Below are positions 58,662 to 64,000 of a DNA stretch of 64,000 bases, piece by piece. Made by a program: the position numbers and the translations under genes. Each line of letters starts with the position of its first letter. Positions within the stretch are counted from its first letter, which is position 1. Below the pieces are notes generated by a model. That model did no database searches and was not told the origin of the DNA. It was given only the letters and a program-made list of their open reading frames with translations. Origin of the DNA: Gnetum montanum (taxonomy: Eukaryota; Streptophyta; Gnetopsida; Gnetales; Gnetaceae); contig MNCI01010074.1 of the NCBI GenBank assembly GCA_015680685.1, positions 976,718-1,040,717 on the forward strand, written 5' to 3'.

Positions 58662-59960
58662 CATCATGATCATGATCATCCTAGCCTTGTCGCAACAAAA
58701 TGGGGTCAGCTATATCAGTTTTTTTTCACCATTCACCTATATGAAGAGCTAGATCCTTGTATATTTGCATTTTCTTCAAATCATCTTCAACTGTTTATTT
58801 TCCATATCTTTTTTTGGACTTCCTTTTAGTGGCTTTCTTGGAAAAATGATGTAGGAATACTTTTTTATAGGCCCTTGTTTGATCATATTTGCACATGTCC
58901 AAACCATCTAAACTGCCATTCCTATAACTTATCTGAAATAAAAGCCACTCCAAGTCTTCCTCTAATGTTTGTATTATATAGTTTTTATGTCTCCTAATAA
59001 TGTTCAATATCCATCTACACATTTACATTGTTGCTACAATGATTTCTTATTCATGCCTCTTTTGTATTGCCCAACATTCAACACCATATAAGATAGTAGG
59101 TTTGATTGTTGTCCTGTAAAATTTTCCCTTTAGTTTTATTGGTATTTTTTTATCACATAGAACACCACTACTTTGTCTCTATTTTGACCATCCTGCCTTA
59201 ATTCTATTTCTTATACCTTTATCAATTTCATCATTTGAATGGAGGATTGATCCTAGGTAATAGAGTAAACATTGAAAGATTTTTAGCTTTGAATTGTCAC
59301 TTCTATTTCACCATTGTTTATCTTGTTATTGAAATTGCAATTCATATATTCTTATCTTACTTTTGCTAATTTTTAAGCCTTTTGATTCCAGAGCATGTCT
59401 CCACTTCTCTATTTTAGAAGTAATATATTTTAGAGTTGTATCCATCAACACAATATCATCTACTAATAGCATAAACCAAGGGATTTCATTTTGTATTTCT
59501 TTTGTTAATTCATCCATAATAATGACAAATAATGTAATCCTACTGTGATTGGAAAATCAGATGTTCAACAAGTTGTTCTAATTTTAGTGGTAGCTTCTTT
59601 ATACATATGTTAAATCACTTTAATATATTTATCAAGGATGTTTTTCCTTTGCAAGGCCCACCAAATAATGTCTCTAGGTACTCTGTCATATGCTTTTTCC
59701 AAGTCAATGAAGATCATATGTAGATTTCCTCTATGTTTTCTAAATTTCTCCATCAATTGTTGTATCAAGAAAATAACCTCTATAGTAGATCTCCCTAGCA
59801 TAAATCCAATTCAATTTTTTTGAAACTGTTGATTCAAGTCTAAGATGTTGTTGTACGACTCACTCCCAAAGCCTCATAGTATGGCTCATTAGCTTGATCC
59901 CTAGATAGTTTGCAAAATTTTATATATCTCCTTTACTTTTGTACAATGTTGCCTTGCAAA
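58662..59960 (-). mobile_element. RTE-clade LINE fragment with 3' tail
   Basis: Minus strand, 5' to 3': a NYLGIKLMSHTMRLWE block (stops nearby), HMIFIDLEKAYDRVPRDIIW, IPWFMLLVDDIVLMD (FADD changed to LVDD), KGLKISKSKIRIYELQF, and an end at CCATTTTGTTGCGACAAGGC plus an ATGATCATGATG-type tail at 58662. These are RTE reverse-transcriptase motifs. Broken by stops. Confidence 0.75.
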
Positions 59961-60783
59961 TGCAATGCAAAAAATAGGTCATATCAAAGCTAATATCCAT
60001 TATTCCTAAGTAAATAATTATTTAACAGCTTCTTCAACACCTACAAACACATTTGGCCTAGTCATAAATCATGAATCGCTTTGCAAGGCATTGTGTTGCT
60101 ACATTCTTTGGAATGCCTACTATGGAGTTAATTTTTTTATCATTATATTTTGTTATTTGATTTGATTGTGCTGCATATTATAAATAGTGAGATAGAAATC
60201 CATGGATATATTCTAGAAATATTGCATAAATATGTTCTGCAACCTATATATTATTTGAAGTCCCAATGTCCCTGATGCATCCTAACATGTCTCCAAAATA
60301 ACCCTCACATCCCCAAATGTCTTTGGAGACATGTCCCACTATTTCAACATCCCCATGTCCCCAAGACAAGTGAAACATAGTTTAATGGCGATGCCAATTA
60401 TTACAAGAATTTTTACATCTTCTTTGGCATAGTGGAGAAATCATGACCATGTTTAATGAGTCAAGATTTAGCTTGCCAGATGCCTAGGCAGCCACCCTTA
60501 AATTTATGATAAATAGATGAAGGAAAATGTAATTGTTTGCCCGATCTTTATGGTGAATCAATAGGCACCCTCAATTGCCTTTTATTTGTCATGGTGACTT
60601 TCCATGTGTATTTCCTTCTTCATAGTTATTTTGCTTCTACTCAGATTCATGGCTGTCTCTTATCACATAGACTCAAATGGAACAAGAATAATAAAGATTC
60701 GAATCTAAATACAACATTTACATGCCTAAATCATACCACACCAGTGCTAGTGCCTTAGATTCTGTTAGAACTTTGTCACTAAG
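59961..60783. other. Nothing recognised
   Basis: Includes a stretch rich in CATCCCCA/TGTCCC words (60265-60370), similar in style to 58558-58605. No coding frame of note. Confidence 0.45.
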
Positions 60784-61033
60784 TGTGTTATTTTTTGAGT
60801 AAATTTCGGGAATGTATTAATAACAAGAACGAAAAACAAAACAAAATTGAGCATGGGGGTGGGGGGTGCGGTGTGGGGGCAAGCCTACCCACCCCCACCA
60901 AACGGGACTTGGGGGATGTAACTGCCCGCAGAAACAGATCTAGACAAAACAAACAGAACAAAACAAGTCCCCTAGACCTTTCACAGCAAAGACCCGTTAG
61001 AGAAGGACACCTGAAACAAAACAAAATCAGAAA
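60784..61033 (-). other. Possible 3' end of the reverse-strand element, with a G-rich tract
   Basis: Plus strand 60857-60881 carries G5, G6 and G5 runs, possibly able to form a G-quadruplex. The left edge (TTTTGAGTAAATTTCGGGAA) looks like the 3' end of a retroelement read backwards. Assignment is tentative. Confidence 0.3.
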
Positions 61034-62979
61034 TCAATGCACACCTACCAATCCCCTAATGGTGGCAAGGTAGATGTGCACATTTGCAGTTTGGCTTGAT
61101 ATGGGAATGCAACGTATCAAGCTGTCACGATGTGCCTGAGTATCCACGAAGGCAGCTGCATATTGGAAAATATTAAACACCTCAGCCTTCCTAGCCATCA
61201 CAGCAGCAAACCCCATTTTGTCAGGATGCAGTTTGACAAACACAAGCTAGGTGTGCCAGCATAGCTCCGACCATGTCACCTCTCTATTGATCTACATCCA
61301 CACATAGGGCCATTTCCCCTCCCTCAGCTAAGCAATGGTATCCTGCTCATGCGCTCACCTCAACTACACCTCCCGCTCTTCCTCTTCTCAGCACTTGTTT
61401 TCCCATTGTTTTGTAGCTTCACGTTCTAACGTCTATTGTTGTAGCTCTTCTCGATGCATTTCCTCGTTTATCTCCTGCTAAAGCCGATTTTCCATAGCAA
61501 CCTTTGTCGTCGCTTCCGCTTCCTCCCATTGCCAATGCACTTCCTCAAGCATTTCCCAATGACAGGCCCGCAGCTCCTATAGCTCCCTGCTAAAAGCCTC
61601 CTTCCTAGCCTCCCACTTTGTTTCCCACATCTTACGTTCGTCCACCCGCACCTCATAAGCAGCCGCCTCTCTCTCTAGTTCCACTTGCTCTCATGTTACA
61701 TCCCATCCAGAGACAGTAGGTATGGTCATACGCTTATGATTTAAACATTACGTGTGAAGTCCCAATGGGTTGTTGGGGACGAGTTAATGTATCTTATATG
61801 TTGTAATGCTTCGTCTTTATGTTATGATTATGATGTATTTACATGCTTAACTAACGTGATTATGTACACTAGCCCTGTGTGATGTGTTAGATAAGTGATG
61901 TTGTTGGTAGGGGTGTTGGATTGGGCTACAAGATGTTTTTTGTATTTTAGCAGAGTAGTGTATAGTTTGAATTATGTAGAAACATGCCTTTTATAAAGTG
62001 AAATGTATGTTTCGTTTTTGATGTGGTAGGAAATTTTTGTACCGCTTGACCTTCCTGAATATCATGTATTCTACACATTATTGGTTTTTAGTTATCATGC
62101 TTCCGTTCTACGATTACTTGATCCTAGGCATCACCTTGCCCAAGCTAGGCTAGGGTGTTACATCCCACGCAACCACCAAAACCTCCTTTGGTTCAGCCAC
62201 ATCCTTGGCAAGCTCCGACCCTTTAGAGGCCATGAGCGCCAAAATAACACACCTAGGAGGAATCTCCATCGCCATAGCAGTCATTGACCATCTTCATTGA
62301 CTGTAAACAAAGTGGCAAATAATCTGACATGCAATCCCCAAATCCCTTGTCATGGGGGTTGGCCCGCGACCCTCCATAAAGCCAAAATGAGACCCGAGTG
62401 TCACCCTAGTCATCTCTACCTCAAAGAGGCCAAGAAAAACCCCAGAATATTAACCTGCCTTCCCATTTTGAGGCACTTTAGCAAGGCAAAGTGGATGCCC
62501 TGTAGTTTCTAAACATTACCCATCGAAGTGGAAAAACATTCAATAAGCTTTGCGGCCAGCTGCCACAAAGCAATGCAAAGTGGAATTTGGCCATTGACAG
62601 TCCATGGAAATGACCCATCAAAAAAAGTGTCAACGTCATGGAGGCCACGTAATGTTGAGATCACTACCTAGCCAAAAACCAGAACATCCAACACCCTCAC
62701 CAACACCTCTTCCGTGAGGTCAATCTTGATCCCACAAAAAGTAGTAGAGTTACCCTGCTAATTGGCGAAAAACTTGTCATCTGGCAGGGCCAAAACCCCC
62801 CACAATCATGGCAAAAAGTCTACCCATCCCACTTGCCTTACCGAGTCCCACAATTCTGCATTACCTTGGAAACGCTCATAAGAAGGTTCGAAAGTAGGCA
62901 TCATTCCCATGGTGACAAGTGCCTCCCACCACAATCTAACTCCTTCCACTGCAACTTGCGTTGGTGGTGGAAGTTGCAC
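61034..62979 (-). pseudogene. Decayed accessory-like ORF with coiled coil, split by a solo LTR
   Basis: Minus strand from about 62979. The first part has GVRLWWEALVTMGMMPTFEP, then TTFCGIKIDLTEEVLVRVLD and a WQLAAKLIECFSTSMG block. It resembles the accessory domain of element C (TTINICGVTIDFFVKAIS...) in length and pattern. A Glu/Arg-rich coiled coil follows from VAWEQVELEREAAA, and a last open stretch FVKLHPDKMGFAAVMARKAE near 61240-61034. Stops and at least one frame change break it. Deleting 61694-62162 plus one target copy restores the coiled-coil frame across the insertion. Relationship to the accessory ORFs is by eye only. Confidence 0.45.
61694..62162 (-). repeat. Solo LTR-like insertion (D family), 469 bp
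   Basis: TGTTACAT at the left end and GGGTGTTACA at the right, flanked by TCTCA (61689-61693) and TCCCA (62163-62167), a 5-bp target duplication with one mismatch. Its ends match the two ends of the repeat at 43560-47279. Confidence 0.65.
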
Positions 62980-62989
62980 CTATCAAAAA

Positions 62990-64000
62990 ACCAGCCAGTT
63001 GTGTGACCACCACAAACACCAAAGAATGTAGTGGCCTTTGAATCAACACTTAAAATAATTAGAAGTAGGATTCTAATAGTGCACCACGTTGTTTTGCTAA
63101 ATGGGCATTCAAAAGCAAAGTGCTGCAATGTTTCCGCCACTTGTTTGCATGCTAGACACGTCTTTTATTCTTAACCTGTGTCAACGTAACTCAACCTATA
63201 CGGGTAGAGCCACATGGTTAATTAACCATAGGAATGCTTTGATTTTTTCGGGCAATCATCCTTGCCAGACTTGTTGCCATCCAGAAACCATTGGGAACTA
63301 CTTTTTAATGATGAGCCTAGGCTACACTGTAAGCCAACCAAAGTGAGTCATGCATTGCACATAGCAGTAGATTTAATGCCAAAGAAGATAATCATGGCAT
63401 CACAATCCATTGTTGATATTTATGGCACATGATCCGAATCCACGACAGCTCATCCATGTCAAACCTAGACATTTGGTGAACCAGTTGTTGCTGTCCCATC
63501 ATCACCAAGTCACAAAATTTAAAAATCCCTAACCCACCCACATCTCGAGGCCCCACAATCGTGTCCCATCCCAACAGATGAAGATGCTTGCCCCCTTTTC
63601 CCCTTGACCAAATAAAGTTTCGAATCAATTGGTCCACCTAATCCCCAACGTCTAGGGGTGGAGAAGCAATGGAAGTAGTAAATCGGGCAATAGGTGAAAG
63701 AACCGAAGTGGCCAACAGGATCCTACTTTTCCTTGTCAAGAACTGGGTAGTCCAATGCCCAATCTGCTATTGTATCCATTTTAGGAGTTGGACCCAAGCT
63801 CTCCTACGATTCCAATCAAATATGGGAAAGCCCAAATACTAATCACTATCATTTCCAGGGATTACTCCCAAAATTTGCATAATACCAGCTTTTACCCTGA
63901 CATCAGTGTGGGTTATGTAAAGTACAGATTTGGCATGATTCACCTCCAAACCAACCTCCCTCGATCCATGGCTCTTGTATGAGGCACCGAAGCACGAGTA
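62990..64000 (-). pseudogene. L1-type LINE ORF2 C-terminus (zinc-binding RT domain), partial
   Basis: Minus strand: MDQLIRNFIWSRGKGGKHLH, GWDTIVGPRDVGGLGIFKF and, further on, ETLQHFAFECPFSKTTW, the H-x3-C part of the zf-RVT domain that ends plant L1 ORF2. Upstream (63650-64000) reads as the decayed RT C-terminus. The element continues past the window edge. The frame passes near 63000 into unrelated accessory-like sequence. Confidence 0.7.

Noticed and set aside
60857-60881. Strong G-quadruplex
   Set aside because: Only three long G-runs and a GG; kept as a possibility, not a call.
61468-61656. Arg-rich reverse ORF
   Set aside because: Out-of-frame shadow of the coiled-coil frame on the same strand.

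Overview
The window is nuclear DNA from a land plant with a large, transposon-rich genome. Three plant-type host genes with GT-AG introns are visible: a chloroplast-type DUF3598 protein, an LPAT4/5-type acyltransferase, and the 3' end of an SOL1-type carboxypeptidase. They sit in a sea of nested Ty3/gypsy-like LTR elements, a Ty1/copia fragment, and RTE and L1 LINE fragments. I cannot name the species. All calls come from reading the sequence; no database search was run.

Layout: 1-3502 is a reverse-strand gag element (family A) inserted into a family B element whose 3' part and LTR fill 3503-6409. The DUF3598 gene runs 8765-18252 (+) in seven exons. At 20195-31928 lies a 5'-truncated B element interrupted by a complete family C element (21998-30065, TSD TCAGA). 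The acyltransferase gene is at 33173-35462 (-). Copia and RTE fragments follow at 41463-43140 (-). An anonymous repeat (D) spans 43560-47279 and carries a solo LTR with TSD ACTTT. A complete A element follows at 47280-54261 (TSD CTAGG). The last three exons of the carboxypeptidase gene are at 55692-56524 (-). The right end holds LINE fragments and a decayed coiled-coil reading frame split by a solo LTR.

The most interesting system is the A/B/C retroelement group. Its LTRs have a very short U3 (about 40-85 bp before the TATA box) made largely of GATATC-centred palindromes, and an unusually long U5 with a conserved hairpin. The two complete elements carry gag (A also keeps a protease-like motif) but no recognisable pol. 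Families B and C carry a long accessory reading frame just before the polypurine tract: a putative plant-transposon-protein-like domain followed by a long coiled coil. In C the accessory ATG directly follows a good 67-nt GT-AG intron, and a small U3-like block (two GATATC palindromes plus TATATA) lies upstream. Element A has a matching 65-nt intron before an ATG at the same relative place. A distant relative of the accessory frame appears at the right end of the window in another context. The coding frames are decayed mostly by CAG-to-TAG type changes, as expected after long cytosine methylation.
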